Shown: positions 8,422 to 17,381 of the stretch, in pieces
Numbering within the stretch: the first letter of the stretch is position 1
Layout: the number at the start of each line of letters is the position of its first letter
Assembly (NCBI GenBank): GCA_041687095.1
Contig: JAWLCQ010000012.1
Location: 1-52,104 of the forward strand
DNA length: 52,104 nucleotides
Source of the DNA: JAWLCQ01 sp041687095
GTDB taxonomy: Bacteria > Planctomycetota > Phycisphaerae > SM23-33
Direction: 5' to 3'
Position numbers and translations under genes: made by a program
Notes under the pieces: generated by a model
What the model saw: the letters and a program-made list of their open reading frames with translations, nothing else
Told to the model about the DNA's origin: nothing
Database searches by the model: none

Positions 8422-8543
8422 GGACAATGCCCACGGGACGCAGTTCAGTCCCGTGGGACGGTCTTCGCAACCAAACCGCCCGGACTCGCAAATCCCAATG
8501 CCCACGGGGCGCTGTTTGCCCCGTGGGACGACCTTCGCAACCA
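8422..8543 (+). repeat. REP-A palindromes 3' of the RAYT gene
   Basis: Two direct copies of the form (GGAC)AATGCCCACGGG…CCCGTGGGAC followed by CTTCGCAACC. Copy one has stems 8430-8439 and 8448-8457 (CCCACGGGAC/GTCCCGTGGG). Copy two has 8501-8510 and 8518-8527 (CCCACGGGGC/GCCCCGTGGG). The base-pair swap between copies is compensatory. An inverted copy is on the other side of the transposase gene. Confidence 0.9.
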
Positions 8544-8558
8544 ACCGCCTTGAACCCG

Positions 8559-9083
8559 CTACGGGCCATCCCGGTACGTCCACACCCACGCTCCCTCCAA
8601 CTCGTGATCCTTGACGTACTCGTAGGCGTTCACCTGGTGTGTGCGGTCCTGCGCGGGTTCCACGTGGCAGCCCTTCGCCCAGACCCGCCCCAGCAGCCCA
8701 TGCTTCGAGAGTTCGTCGGATGCCTTCTTCTTCGCCCGCCCCACCTTCGCCTTCACGTCGTGGCCCGGGAACTTCGCCAGCAGGTGGTAGTGCACCCGAT
8801 CCAGGGACAGAACAAGGAGCTGGATCCCCATTCCGCGCAGAGCATCCACCATCGCTCGCCCCGCGAGTCCGCACTGCTCCCGGGTCAGAAACACCGGATC
8901 GCTCTTCATCAGGTGATGGGAGTAGAGGAACAGCCCATCGTACTTCCCCTCCGGAGGCGGATTGCGGTAGTCCCCCTCGACGTGCTCGCGGTGCTGCCGG
9001 GCACGCCACCCCCGCGGATCCCCGCGAACCCACGTGCCGTACGTGCTGCCACTGACGTGATACCAGTCCATCCATGCAGCCAT
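8559..9083 (-). CDS. REP-associated tyrosine transposase (RAYT, Y1/HUH family)
   Basis: A 174-residue protein similar in plan to IS200-type Y1 transposases. It has the RAYT-like opening GSTYGTWVRGDPRGW, the HUH pair HYH (residues 98-100, in DRVHYHLLAKF) and a candidate catalytic tyrosine at 154 or 156 (NAYEYVKDHELEG). Y1 enzymes nick single-stranded DNA at hairpins. RAYTs are single-copy relatives that process REP palindromes rather than moving their own gene. Here REP-A hairpins flank the gene on both sides, in opposite orientation, exactly as in known RAYT-REP loci. Start ATG at 9083. The frame stays open far upstream (to 13250), but that is antisense to the Kelch gene and not part of this gene. 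Confidence 0.85.
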   Translation of the reverse strand: MAAWMDWYHVSGSTYGTWVRGDPRGWRARQHREHVEGDYRNPPPEGKYDGLFLYSHHLMKSDPVFLTREQCGLAGRAMVDALRGMGIQLLVLSLDRVHYHLLAKFPGHDVKAKVGRAKKKASDELSKHGLLGRVWAKGCHVEPAQDRTHQVNAYEYVKDHELEGAWVWTYRDGP

Positions 9084-9191
9084 GGGATCGCTCCAGAACT
9101 CTGCAAAGGGATGTGCAACCCGACCCGCAAACCCGTCCGACAGCGGAAAGGGTATGCGGGGGCCAGTGGCAAGTCCAGGGGCAACTTGCTG

Positions 9192-9238
9192 TGAAGACCG
9201 TCCCACGGGACTGAACTGCGTCCCGTGGGCATTGTCCG
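9192..9238 (-). repeat. REP-A palindrome 5' of the RAYT gene
   Basis: An inverted copy of the element at 8422-8473, with stems 9202-9211 and 9220-9229 and identical loop sequence (CTGAACTG against CAGTTCAG). With the copies at 8422-8543 it brackets the transposase. The rest of 9084-9371 shows only a TATGAT box (9335-9340) before the next gene. Confidence 0.9.
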
Positions 9239-9371
9239 AAGGAAGCTCGGGCGCGCGGGCAATCCAGGGAAAGCTTCTTCCAGCAGTCTCTGGTATCTCT
9301 CTGATACATCCTTTCCTGCACCCTTCCGGTCCCGTATGATCCCCAGCGTCCCCTGCAGGAGATGAAGCACG

Positions 9372-12300
9372 ATGTCCCACACGTTCGCATCCCATTCGTT
9401 CGCAGGCTCGGTTCGTATCGCAGGACTCCTCACCATGTGCCTGACCGCCCTCGCGCTGTCCGCCCCACCGTCCGTTCCCGCACCGGGCGTTCCGTTTGCC
9501 CCGCCCGACCGCCCCGCCGCCCCCAACGCCCCGCGGATCTTCTCGCATCACACCGACGCGGGCCCCGACGAGACGTTCCTGCTCGTGGGCGAGGGGCTCA
9601 CCGAGGACGTCGTCCTCTGGGGAACCGGCGACACGGACCCGGCCGGGACGGAGATCCGCCCCAAGGTCCAGTTCTGCAAGGACGGATACCTGGCGGCCAC
9701 CCTCCCGCAGCGGAGCTACGACGGAGTGTTCGTCGGGTGGGTGCGCGGAGAGGCGGGCTGGAGCGAACCGTTCGTCCTCAACGCCCCCGAGGCATGGTCC
9801 GTCACGCCCGACCGCGCGTGCGCGAACCGGGCACTGGAAGCTCAAGAGGCCGATCGTCTCCCTGAAGGGGCATCGCGCACCCCGCGAGCGGACGGCGAGG
9901 TGACGCTGTTCGGGCGGAACCTGGCGAGGCGGCCGGACTTCGACCGCAGCCACGTCCTCGCCCTCCCCGCGGCCGGTGGGGCCCCGGTGTCGCTGCAGGT
10001 GCTCCAAGCGGACAAGTACGCCCTCCGCGCCCGCATCCCTGAGGGCACGCCCGCGGGCGAGTACGCGCTGCGGGTCCACACGGGCGTTGGCGGGGCGTGG
10101 GGCTGGTCGAACCCGCTGCCCTTCACCGTCCTGCCCCCGCGCAAGCAGCCCCAGGTCTTTGCAGTCGAACAGCCGACGGAGGAGTCCCTGCGGACCGCCA
10201 TCGCCGAGGCGGCGAAACGCGGCGGGGGCGTCGTGGAGCTGCCGCCCACCGCCATCGAACTCACCGCCACCCTGCAGGTCCCCGCGGGCGTGATCCTGCA
10301 GGGCGCTAACCGCGGCCGCAGCGTCCTGCGCTTCGTCCCCTCCGCCCCCGAACGCTACACCGCCGACACCCGCCAGGACTGGGGCGTGAGCCCCTGGGGC
10401 GGGAGCGACAAGGGTGACGTGCTGGTCTACGAGATCACCGCCCCCGCCGCGGGCGAGTACGACGTGTGGTTCCGCTACGCCTGCGACCAGACGTGGTGGA
10501 AGAACCCGGGCATGAGCGGCCGCTGGGGCATCGCGGTCAACGGCGGGGAACCGGCCCGCCTGATGAACGTGCGGAACACGGGCGGGTTCGAGTGGTACCG
10601 CTGGCGGAGGACGGGGCGCGTGACGCTCCGCGAGGGCGCCAACCGCGTCGAGCTGCACAACATCGAGGGCGGCAAGTTCGCCCTCGACGCCATGGCCTTC
10701 ACCCGCGACGCGGACCTGCGCCCCAGCGACGACCCCTACCCGCAGAGCGACGCCCAGACCATCGTCCTCCAGGCCGAGGACGTCGCCCCCGAGTCCGCGG
10801 ACCGCATCTCGCTGCCCGGCGTGCAGCGCCCCGCGGTGTGGCTGGCGGGCGACGGGGCGGGCGTGCGCGACCTCGCCATCGAGGGCTCGCCCATGGTCGA
10901 CACGGGCGTCCTCATCCGCCACGCCGACTTCCCCCGCTGGATCGCCGACACCCTCGTCGAGCGCGTCCGCGTCACGGGCATCGAGGGCAAGCGGAGCGAG
11001 AACCGCGCGGTCCACTTCGTCTACGCCCTGCGCGCGGTCGTCCGCGGCAACGAACTCTGGGGCCGCTCGCCCCTGTACTTCTCCGGCGCCCGCCTGTGCG
11101 AGGCGACGGGCAACCGCATCGTCCCCATGACGCGCTTCGGCGGCAACGCCACCGGGGCCATCCAGGCCCGCACCAACATCCTCGACCGCTGCATCATCGC
11201 CGACAACGTCATCGCCAACGCCCCCGCCCAGCACGGGGGCGTCGGGACCGCCCAGCGGATGATCTGGCTGAGCACGGGGCACGGGTCGGTCTCGAACAAC
11301 TACATCGCCCGCAACCGCTCGCAGCTCGGGCGGTTCGGGGGCGTCCCCGGGACGGACCAGAACGTGGGCGAGAACATCCTCTTCGAGGCCTGCCAGCGCT
11401 ACGTCTACTCCGGGGCCCCCGCGGCGGCGGAGGGGGCGACGATCACGCTCCCCGCCACGCTGGACCCGACGGACGGGGAGGACCTGGGGACGGTGAACCG
11501 CGAGGGCCTGGCGTACGACGAACAGCACCGCGAGACGCCCGCCTTCCCGCCCCCCTTCTCCGACAGCGACGGGACGGGCGAGGGCCCCGCCAACGAGTAC
11601 TTCGTCGTCGTGCTCGAAGGGCCCGGGATGGGCCAGACGCGGCGCATCGTGCGCCGCGAGGGCGAGACGCTGCACCTGGACGCCCCGTGGCGCGTCGCTC
11701 CCACCGCGCAGTCCCGCGTGCTGGTGAGCACGCTGTTCCACCGCAACCTCGTCGTCGCCAACGAGCCGCGCGAGGGCATGTCGGGCGTCCAGCTCTGGTT
11801 CACGTGCATCGAGAACGTCGTCGCCGACAACATCATCCGCCACCACCGCGGGGGGGCGCTGTCGCTGTACGGGCGGGTCTCGACGCTCGCATCGTCCAAG
11901 CCCCGCATGTGGAACCGCGGGCTCGCCCCCTGCCACTGGAACGTCTTCGAGGGCAACCACACCGAGGACCACAACGGGGGGGCGAGTTTCAGCGGCGGGT
12001 TCGGGGACGAGTTCCCCTGCACCTTCCCGCTGCTGCTGGGGAACGTGCTGCGGCACAACTCGCTGTACGAGGTCCGCGGGACGGGCGTGTCGGTCGGGGA
12101 CCGCGGGCGGCGGGGGCGCGACGCGTCCCCCAGCGTCGCCGGGACGATCGTCGAGTTCAACACCGTCCGCAACGCCCCCCAGACCGCCTACGCCGTCGGG
12201 CCCCTCGCCGACTACGTCGTCCTCCGCCGCAACCACGCGTGGTTCTGGTCGCCCCCCCTGCCCGGGGAGGATCGCCACGTCGTGCTCGCCTTCGCCGACC

Positions 12301-13490
12301 CGGGCACCTACGCCCTCGAGGACAACGTCCACGAGACCCGCTACCCCCGCTCCGCCAAGCCCACCCAGGTCGTCGAGGTCTGGAAGGAGAAGGCCGCCGC
12401 CGCCGAGAAGGCCGCCAAGGAACAGGCCGCCGCCGACGCCAAGGCCGCCAAGGACAAGGCCGCCCGGGAGAAGCCCGCCAAGGCCGCCCCGCAACCGGCG
12501 GGGCAGACCGCCCACTCCGCCGCGGACGCTGCGCCCCCCACCGGCGATCCCGCCGCCGCGCCCACGCGGCCCCTGCCCCCGTGGCGAAACCTCCCCGCCA
12601 TGCCCACCGCCCGCCACGACCTGGGCCTGGTGGTCCTCGGCGACCTCCTCCACGCCGTCGGGGGCGCGACGGATACCGTCACCTTCGACGCCGTCGAGGT
12701 CTTCGACCCCATCGTCAACAGGTGGGCCGCCCCCGCCGCCCCCCTCCCCCAGGCCCGCGCCTGGGCCGGATCCGCCGCCCTCGACGGGAAGCTCTACTGC
12801 ATGGGCGGGACCCGCATCCGCACCGCCGCCGAACTCGCCGCCAACCCCGCCGCCCCCAAGAGCGAACTGCTCGCCACGCTCTACGTCTACGACCCCGTCA
12901 GCGACCGCTGGACGCCCAAAGCGCCCATGGCCCAGCCCCGCGCGGGCCTCACCGCCGCCGCCCTCGACGGGAAGGTCTACGCCGTCGGCGGCAACACCGA
13001 CCGCCCGTTCCAGCCCACCGTCGAGGTCTACGACCCGCGGACCGACCGCTGGACGAACGGGCCCGACCTGCCCGAGGGCCGCATGGCCCCCGGGGCGGCC
13101 GCCGTGGACGGGAAGCTCTACGTCATCGGCGGGGGGAAGGACGGCAAGCACCACGCCCCCGACGTGTTCATCCTCGATCCCGCCACGGGCACGTGGACGC
13201 GAGGCGCCCCCATGCCCGTCGCCCGCCGCGACTTCGGAATCGCCGTCCACCGCGGGCGGATCTGGTGCATCGGCGGGCTCGACGACGAGGGCTACTCCGC
13301 AGCCGTCACCGTCTACGACCCCGCCACCGACGCGTGGGAGACCGCCTCCCCCCTCCCGTCCCCCCGCGCCTGGGGCGCCGCCGCCGCCGTCCGCGGCCGC
13401 CTGTACTTCGTCGGCGGAGCGGACACCGACCCCAAGACCAACACCTACCGCTGGCTGGACGGCCTGCTGGTCCTCGACCCGCGGGAGTAG
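9372..13490 (+). CDS. Giant secreted beta-helix / Kelch-propeller fusion protein
   Basis: A 1372-residue predicted exported protein. Order: a signal-like N-terminus (about 1-37); an IPT/TIG-like region (about 50-265); a right-handed beta-helix of the pectate-lyase-like kind starting near 275 (EESLRTAIAEAAKRGGGVVELPP, then VILQGANRGRSVL); a CBM-like insert near 330-460 (GEYDVWFRYACDQ, LREGANRVELHNIEGGKFALDAMAF); more helix coils; an Ala/Lys/Glu-rich linker near 1000-1045; and a C-terminal six-bladed Kelch propeller (six VGG/MGG/IGG turns with YDP..D.W motifs). It probably binds or trims an extracellular polysaccharide, but no catalytic residues could be assigned. The ATG at 9372 follows CAGGAGATG. 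Single gene, no operon partner. Confidence 0.85.
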   Translation: MSHTFASHSFAGSVRIAGLLTMCLTALALSAPPSVPAPGVPFAPPDRPAAPNAPRIFSHHTDAGPDETFLLVGEGLTEDVVLWGTGDTDPAGTEIRPKVQFCKDGYLAATLPQRSYDGVFVGWVRGEAGWSEPFVLNAPEAWSVTPDRACANRALEAQEADRLPEGASRTPRADGEVTLFGRNLARRPDFDRSHVLALPAAGGAPVSLQVLQADKYALRARIPEGTPAGEYALRVHTGVGGAWGWSNPLPFTVLPPRKQPQVFAVEQPTEESLRTAIAEAAKRGGGVVELPPTAIELTATLQVPAGVILQGANRGRSVLRFVPSAPERYTADTRQDWGVSPWGGSDKGDVLVYEITAPAAGEYDVWFRYACDQTWWKNPGMSGRWGIAVNGGEPARLMNVRNTGGFEWYRWRRTGRVTLREGANRVELHNIEGGKFALDAMAFTRDADLRPSDDPYPQSDAQTIVLQAEDVAPESADRISLPGVQRPAVWLAGDGAGVRDLAIEGSPMVDTGVLIRHADFPRWIADTLVERVRVTGIEGKRSENRAVHFVYALRAVVRGNELWGRSPLYFSGARLCEATGNRIVPMTRFGGNATGAIQARTNILDRCIIADNVIANAPAQHGGVGTAQRMIWLSTGHGSVSNNYIARNRSQLGRFGGVPGTDQNVGENILFEACQRYVYSGAPAAAEGATITLPATLDPTDGEDLGTVNREGLAYDEQHRETPAFPPPFSDSDGTGEGPANEYFVVVLEGPGMGQTRRIVRREGETLHLDAPWRVAPTAQSRVLVSTLFHRNLVVANEPREGMSGVQLWFTCIENVVADNIIRHHRGGALSLYGRVSTLASSKPRMWNRGLAPCHWNVFEGNHTEDHNGGASFSGGFGDEFPCTFPLLLGNVLRHNSLYEVRGTGVSVGDRGRRGRDASPSVAGTIVEFNTVRNAPQTAYAVGPLADYVVLRRNHAWFWSPPLPGEDRHVVLAFADPGTYALEDNVHETRYPRSAKPTQVVEVWKEKAAAAEKAAKEQAAADAKAAKDKAAREKPAKAAPQPAGQTAHSAADAAPPTGDPAAAPTRPLPPWRNLPAMPTARHDLGLVVLGDLLHAVGGATDTVTFDAVEVFDPIVNRWAAPAAPLPQARAWAGSAALDGKLYCMGGTRIRTAAELAANPAAPKSELLATLYVYDPVSDRWTPKAPMAQPRAGLTAAALDGKVYAVGGNTDRPFQPTVEVYDPRTDRWTNGPDLPEGRMAPGAAAVDGKLYVIGGGKDGKHHAPDVFILDPATGTWTRGAPMPVARRDFGIAVHRGRIWCIGGLDDEGYSAAVTVYDPATDAWETASPLPSPRAWGAAAAVRGRLYFVGGADTDPKTNTYRWLDGLLVLDPRE

Positions 13491-13514
13491 AACGATTGCG
13501 GATTGAGGATTGGG

Positions 13515-13656
13515 AACCGTTCACGGGGTGCCACCCTCAAGCGGCGTTGTTTGCCGCTTGGGGGTGCTGCGGCGTGGCGGGCTCACCACCCCCAAGCCGC
13601 AAACAGCATGCGGCTTGAGGGTGGCACCCGTTCCCACCGTCCCGTGAACGGATACC
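13515..13656 (+). mobile_element. Miniature inverted-repeat element, copy A
   Basis: Outer inverted repeats AACCGTTCACGGG (13515-13527) and CCCGTGAACGG (13641-13651, continuing ATACC). Inside them is a second inverted pair, GTGCCACCCTCAAGC (13528-13542) and GCTTGAGGGTGGCAC (13613-13627), each followed inward by its own small hairpin. The borders are AGGATTGGG (13506-13514) and AGGATTGCG (13657-13665), an 8-of-9 direct repeat. It has no coding capacity, lies just after the Kelch gene, and matches copies at 24851 and 37368. Confidence 0.75.
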
Positions 13657-13719
13657 AGGATTGCGGCGGTCCGGGATCGCCGGTGAGTTCGGGGGGTCAA
13701 CGCGCGGGGGGCGTCGGTT

Positions 13720-13770
13720 GGACGTGGTTGCTCCGCTGCGCTCCGCAAGCCACGGCACCCACCCGAGAAC
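13720..13770 (-). repeat. GTGGTTTGCGAAGCGCAGC-type repeat
   Basis: Reads TGGACGTGGTTGCTCCGCTG then CGCTCCGCAAGCCACGGCAC. It is a member, in reverse orientation, of the family seen near 17100, 17455, 25005 and 34548. The arms GTGGTTGC/GCAAGCCAC pair loosely. Confidence 0.65.
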
Positions 13771-13789
13771 CAGGTGGAACGCGTATGAT

Positions 13790-14140
13790 TCCAGGCGTCC
13801 CGATAGGGACGCGATTCCGGGCGTCCCGGTAGGGACGCTGTGACAATAGCCCAGCAGTTCACTGCTGGGAAGCGGGCCCCTTCCCCCTTCCTTTTCTTCT
13901 TCTCAAGCCCCGGAAGGGGCGCTTGAGGGGGCGCCATGGATCCAGCCCTCAAGCGCCCCTCCCGGGGCTTGAACTCCCACACGACCGTTACCCAGCAGTG
14001 AACTGCTGGGCTATTCTCAAGCCGTCCCTGCCGGGACTCCCGGAAACGCGTCCCGATCGGGACGCCCGGACCTCCCTCTCCGGGACGACAGGCAGACCCT
14101 GAGCTGTCTGGCAGCCGGGCCGCCGAGATGTGTAGAACAA
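13790..14140. repeat. Nested palindrome tract
   Basis: This gene-free tract holds GCGTCCC/GGGACGC hairpins (13797-13835), then a symmetric set: CCCAGCAG-TTCA-CTGCTGGG (13850-13869) and its inverted partner (13991-14010) surround a large inverted repeat with arms 13905-13928 and 13946-13970 (AAGCCCCGG..GGGGCGCTTG). It closes with GGCAGCCGGG and GAGATGTGTAGAACAACGA (14126-14144), a single end of the element seen at 37446-37536. The following 300 bases to the promoter at 14427 hold scattered TCGAAAATCGAAAGTCG units (about 14295-14325). Confidence 0.75.
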
Positions 14141-14426
14141 CGACGAGTCCGCCCCCCCCTCCCACCCACGCAAATCCGAAATCCTCTTCCCCTCTGCACT
14201 GCAAACGCGCAAGGTCCTCGCTTTTTCGAGGATGTTCTCTGGTCGTCAAACGGCGCTCACTTCGATTGGGGCCATGGCAGGGGCGACAACCCAATCGAAA
14301 ATCGAAAGTCGAACATCGAAATTGGGAGCGGGCGCAGCCCGCGCTGCGTCTCGGCGTCTCCGCGGGCCATCCGCAGACCGCCCCCGCTATAATCCCTGGC
14401 TGCACCGTGCGCGGCGAGACTGGGGC

Positions 14427-14455
14427 TTGCATCCCCCGCTTTGCGCGCCGATAAT
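14427..14455 (+). promoter_or_regulatory. Predicted lipoprotein-gene promoter
   Basis: TTGCAT (14427-14432), a 17-base spacer, GATAAT (14450-14455). A second -10-like TATAAT lies upstream at 14388-14393 without a good -35. The leader to the ATG at 14517 is about 55 bases and ends in GGAAGGAG. Confidence 0.55.
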
Positions 14456-14516
14456 CTAGCGGAGTCTGGAAACGCAGTGCACGGATCCGCCGCCGACGCG
14501 GGAAGGAGCCATTGGT

Positions 14517-15521
14517 ATGAACATCGTGCTCGATCGAGTGCTCGTGCTGGGGTTGGCCGCGGGGCTGGGGCTGGGATTGCTCGGGTGCAATGTCCGCCCG
14601 GCCGTCCCCCAGGGAGTCGAGGGCCGCCCCATCACCGCCCTGTCCCTCGACGCCGACGACCCCACCGAAGTCGCCGCCGTCAGCGCCGCCGAGTGCGCCC
14701 GCGTCGAGTACGCCTACCGCCTCGACGTGCTCGAGGGCTACTACGAGTCCATCGGCGACCTGGTCAACCTCCGCTGGGCCCGCCGCGAAGCCGAGAACCT
14801 CGAAAAGGCCCAGACCTTCCGCTGGAGCGGGGTCACCGTCGTCCCCCCCGCCGGGGAGACCGTCGCCGGGGCCGATGAGAAGGTCCTCGTCGAGAACGTC
14901 ATCGCCGCCCGCGCCCAGTGGCTCAACGCCATCGAGCAGCTCGAAGCCGTCCTCGCCGCCAAGAGCGCCACCGTCAAGCTCGCCGCCGTCCGCAACGTGC
15001 AGGAACGGTTCTTCCCCGAGAACACCTACACCTACCTGCTGTCGGCCGAGATCCCCCCCGCCGACCTCCGCCCCGCCGAGGTCATCCCCGAGGCGGAGGC
15101 CCTCTACGACAAGGCCCTGGCGCTGCACAGGCAGGGCAAGGGCGCCCTGCACACCTTCCTCACCACCGACTACGACAAGCAGCGCCGCGCCCTCATGCTC
15201 TTCCAGGAACTCGTCAACCGCTACCCGCGCTCCACGAAGATCGCCTTCGCCGCCTACTACATCGGCGACATCTACAAGGAGTACTTCGACGAGTACGTCC
15301 GGGCGGTGGCGTGGTACGAGCGCGCGTGGCAGTGGGAACCGGCCCTGCCGCTCCCCGCCCGCTTCCAGGCCGCGACCGTGTACGACATCCACCTCAAGGA
15401 CCCCGACCGCGCCGTCCACCTCTACCGCGAAGCCATCGACAAGGACCCCTGGCGCCTCGGAAACGAGTCCACCGCCCGCCGCCGCATCACCGAACTCACC
15501 GCCCCCCCGCAGCAGCGGTAA
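14517..15521 (+). CDS. Predicted TPR-like outer/periplasmic lipoprotein
   Basis: A 334-residue protein with a lipoprotein signal: a hydrophobic N-terminus and lipobox LLGC with Cys24 as the lipidated residue. The C-terminal half (about 215-325) has helical repeats that resemble tetratricopeptide units (ALMLFQELVNRYPRSTKIAFAAYYIGDIYKEY, then DPDRAVHLYREAIDKDP). The middle is helical. TPR lipoproteins of this kind often act as scaffolds in envelope assembly or transport; no enzyme motif is seen. Start ATG after GGAAGGAG at an ideal distance, behind the promoter at 14427. The next gene begins 115 bases later with a weak ribosome site, so they could share a transcript. Confidence 0.75.
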   Translation: MNIVLDRVLVLGLAAGLGLGLLGCNVRPAVPQGVEGRPITALSLDADDPTEVAAVSAAECARVEYAYRLDVLEGYYESIGDLVNLRWARREAENLEKAQTFRWSGVTVVPPAGETVAGADEKVLVENVIAARAQWLNAIEQLEAVLAAKSATVKLAAVRNVQERFFPENTYTYLLSAEIPPADLRPAEVIPEAEALYDKALALHRQGKGALHTFLTTDYDKQRRALMLFQELVNRYPRSTKIAFAAYYIGDIYKEYFDEYVRAVAWYERAWQWEPALPLPARFQAATVYDIHLKDPDRAVHLYREAIDKDPWRLGNESTARRRITELTAPPQQR

Positions 15522-15636
15522 CGCCAAACCGTGAACGGTTACCGAACATCGAAATTCGGAGCGGGCGCAGCCCGCCCTGCGGAGTCATGCCGTCTCCGCA
15601 CCCGGCGACGGTGAAGGGCTCTCGAAAGGGCAACCC

Positions 15637-16677
15637 ATGATGGTCCTGCTGCTGACGTACCTGTTTGTCGCCCTGACCATCTCGTTCCTCTGCTCGCTGC
15701 TGGAAGCGGCCCTGCTCAGCGTCCCGCGCTCGCACATCGCCGTGCTCGTGGAGCAGGGCTCGCGGGCGGGGGAGCGCCTGCGGCGAATGAAGGACGACGT
15801 GGACCGCCCGCTGGCGGCGATCCTGACGCTCAACACCTTCGCCCACACCCTCGGGGCCGCCGGGGTCGGCGCCGAGGCCACCCTCCTCTGGGGCGATGCG
15901 TCGGTCGGCGCCGTCAGCATCGTCGTGACCCTCATCATCCTCATCTTCTCCGAGATCATCCCCAAGACCCTCGGGGCCGTCCACGCCAAGGCCCTCGCCC
16001 CCTTCACCGCCTGGGCCATCGGCCTGCTGATCGTGCTCCTCCGCCCCTTCGTCGCCGTCTGCGACTGGGTCTCCAAGCTCCTCTCCCGCCGCGCCCCCTC
16101 CGCCCCCACCATCAGCCGCGACGAGGTCCGCAGCCTCGCCTCCCTCGCCATGGAGGAAGGCGCCATCGACCACGACGAGGCCCGCGTGATCCGCAACCTC
16201 ATCGCCCTGCGGGAAACAACGGTCGAGCAGGTGATGACCCCGCGAACCGTCATGTTCACCCTCCGCGCCGACCAGACCGTGGAGGACGCCCTGAGCGGGG
16301 AGCTTCCGCGCTTCGCCCGCATCCCCGTCGTCGGAGCGTCCCTGGACGACACGCGGGGGATCGTCCGCCGCCAGCAACTCTTCCACGCCCTGAACGAGGG
16401 ACGCAGCGAAACGAAACTCGGCGACCTGGTGGCCCCCGTCCATGCCGTCCCCGAGCAGGCGAAGCTCTCGGCCGTGCTGGCCGAGTTCCTCCGCCGCCGC
16501 GAACACCTCTTCCTCGTCGTCGACGAGTACGGCGGGACGGCCGGGATCGTCACGCTCGAGGACATCATGGAAACGCTCCTGGGCGTGGAGATCGTGGACG
16601 AGACGGACGCGGTGGCGGACATGCAGCAACTGGCGAAGCAACTCCTCGCCCACCGCCGCCACCACCACCGCCAGTGA
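15637..16677 (+). CDS. CNNM/DUF21 transporter-like membrane protein with CBS pair
   Basis: A 346-residue inner-membrane protein. The N-terminal DUF21/CNNM domain (about 1-150) has hydrophobic segments near 1-25, 60-75, 85-110 and 120-140, with the family features SFLCSLLEAALLSV and ILIFSEIIPKTLG. A CBS domain pair follows (about 195-330), with VMTPRTVMFTLRAD and DEYGGTAGIVTLEDIMETLLG. CNNM relatives export or sense Mg2+ or Co2+ and bind adenine nucleotides at the CBS pair. The usual C-terminal CorC/HlyC domain is absent; the protein ends in a His-rich tail (HRRHHHRQ) that might bind metal. Start is the first of two adjacent ATGs, after GAAAGGG. Confidence 0.88.
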   Translation: MMVLLLTYLFVALTISFLCSLLEAALLSVPRSHIAVLVEQGSRAGERLRRMKDDVDRPLAAILTLNTFAHTLGAAGVGAEATLLWGDASVGAVSIVVTLIILIFSEIIPKTLGAVHAKALAPFTAWAIGLLIVLLRPFVAVCDWVSKLLSRRAPSAPTISRDEVRSLASLAMEEGAIDHDEARVIRNLIALRETTVEQVMTPRTVMFTLRADQTVEDALSGELPRFARIPVVGASLDDTRGIVRRQQLFHALNEGRSETKLGDLVAPVHAVPEQAKLSAVLAEFLRRREHLFLVVDEYGGTAGIVTLEDIMETLLGVEIVDETDAVADMQQLAKQLLAHRRHHHRQ

Positions 16678-16821
16678 TGCGCCTCCCACTCGAAACTGTT
16701 TCGAGAACCCGATTTCACCGCCAAGACCGCAAAGATCGCAAAGCGAACTGGGCGTGAAGAGCGGATACTCTGCCTACTCCTTGCGTTCTTTGCGGTGGCT
16801 TCTGAAACAGTCTCTGAATTC

Positions 16822-17150
16822 CCGCGCGGGTGCCCCGCGCGCTCGTGCGAGCACGGCTGCAAACAGCGCAGCCGTGGAGGATATTGCGCGAGGGGCTCCG
16901 ACGGCAGTTCCCAACGCCCCCCGACTGCGTCGGGGGGGTGCCCGGGAACACCAGAAGGGACGCTTTCTCCACCCCAAGGCACCCCCCGGACGCAGTCCGG
17001 GGGCGTTGGAGGCGATCCCCTCCAAGAGACCCGGGACCCTTTGGTCGCAAACCACTGATGTCCTGACGGTTACCTCAGATTCCTCTGGGTTTCGCACAAG
17101 ATCCTCCGTGATTTGCGAAGCGCAGCGTAGCAACCACGTCCCACCGACAC
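16822..17150. repeat. Palindrome cluster: CGCGGGTGCC, CCCCCCGAC…GTCGGGGGG and GTGGTTTGC families
   Basis: Part of a 1.4 kb gene-free stretch. Positions 16822-16875 carry CGCGGGTGCC with a CGGCTGC/GCAGCCG hairpin. Positions 16914-16940 and 16985-17010 carry two REP palindromes, CCCCCCGACTGCGTCGGGGG and CCCCCCGGAC…GTCCGGGGG, in opposite orientation with compensatory change. Positions 17108-17150 are a GCGAAGCGCAGCGTAGCAAC-type unit. No gene was supported here. Confidence 0.75.
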
Positions 17151-17381
17151 TGCATGCGAATCACCTGGGATGCGTATGAGCCCCCACGCCCCTCCGCTCT
17201 ACGATGGATTGCCGCCTGGGGCCTGCGGGGCGGGAACGGAGCGGGCGGAGGGGGCGACAGACGGCGAAAAACCCGTCTCGCAACGCACGGCCGCGAGGGA
17301 CGTTAGGGGAGTGCGAATCGAAATTCCTTGGCGATCCGGGAATCCGTGGTTCAATCGTGGTGACGTGCGCCCGGGCGCAAG

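Noticed and set aside
9084..13250. Very long open frame on the minus strand continuing upstream of the RAYT gene
   Set aside because: It is antisense to the Kelch protein gene, rich in Gly/Arg/Asp low-complexity sequence, and shows no family motifs. Only the part after ATG 9083 is a gene.
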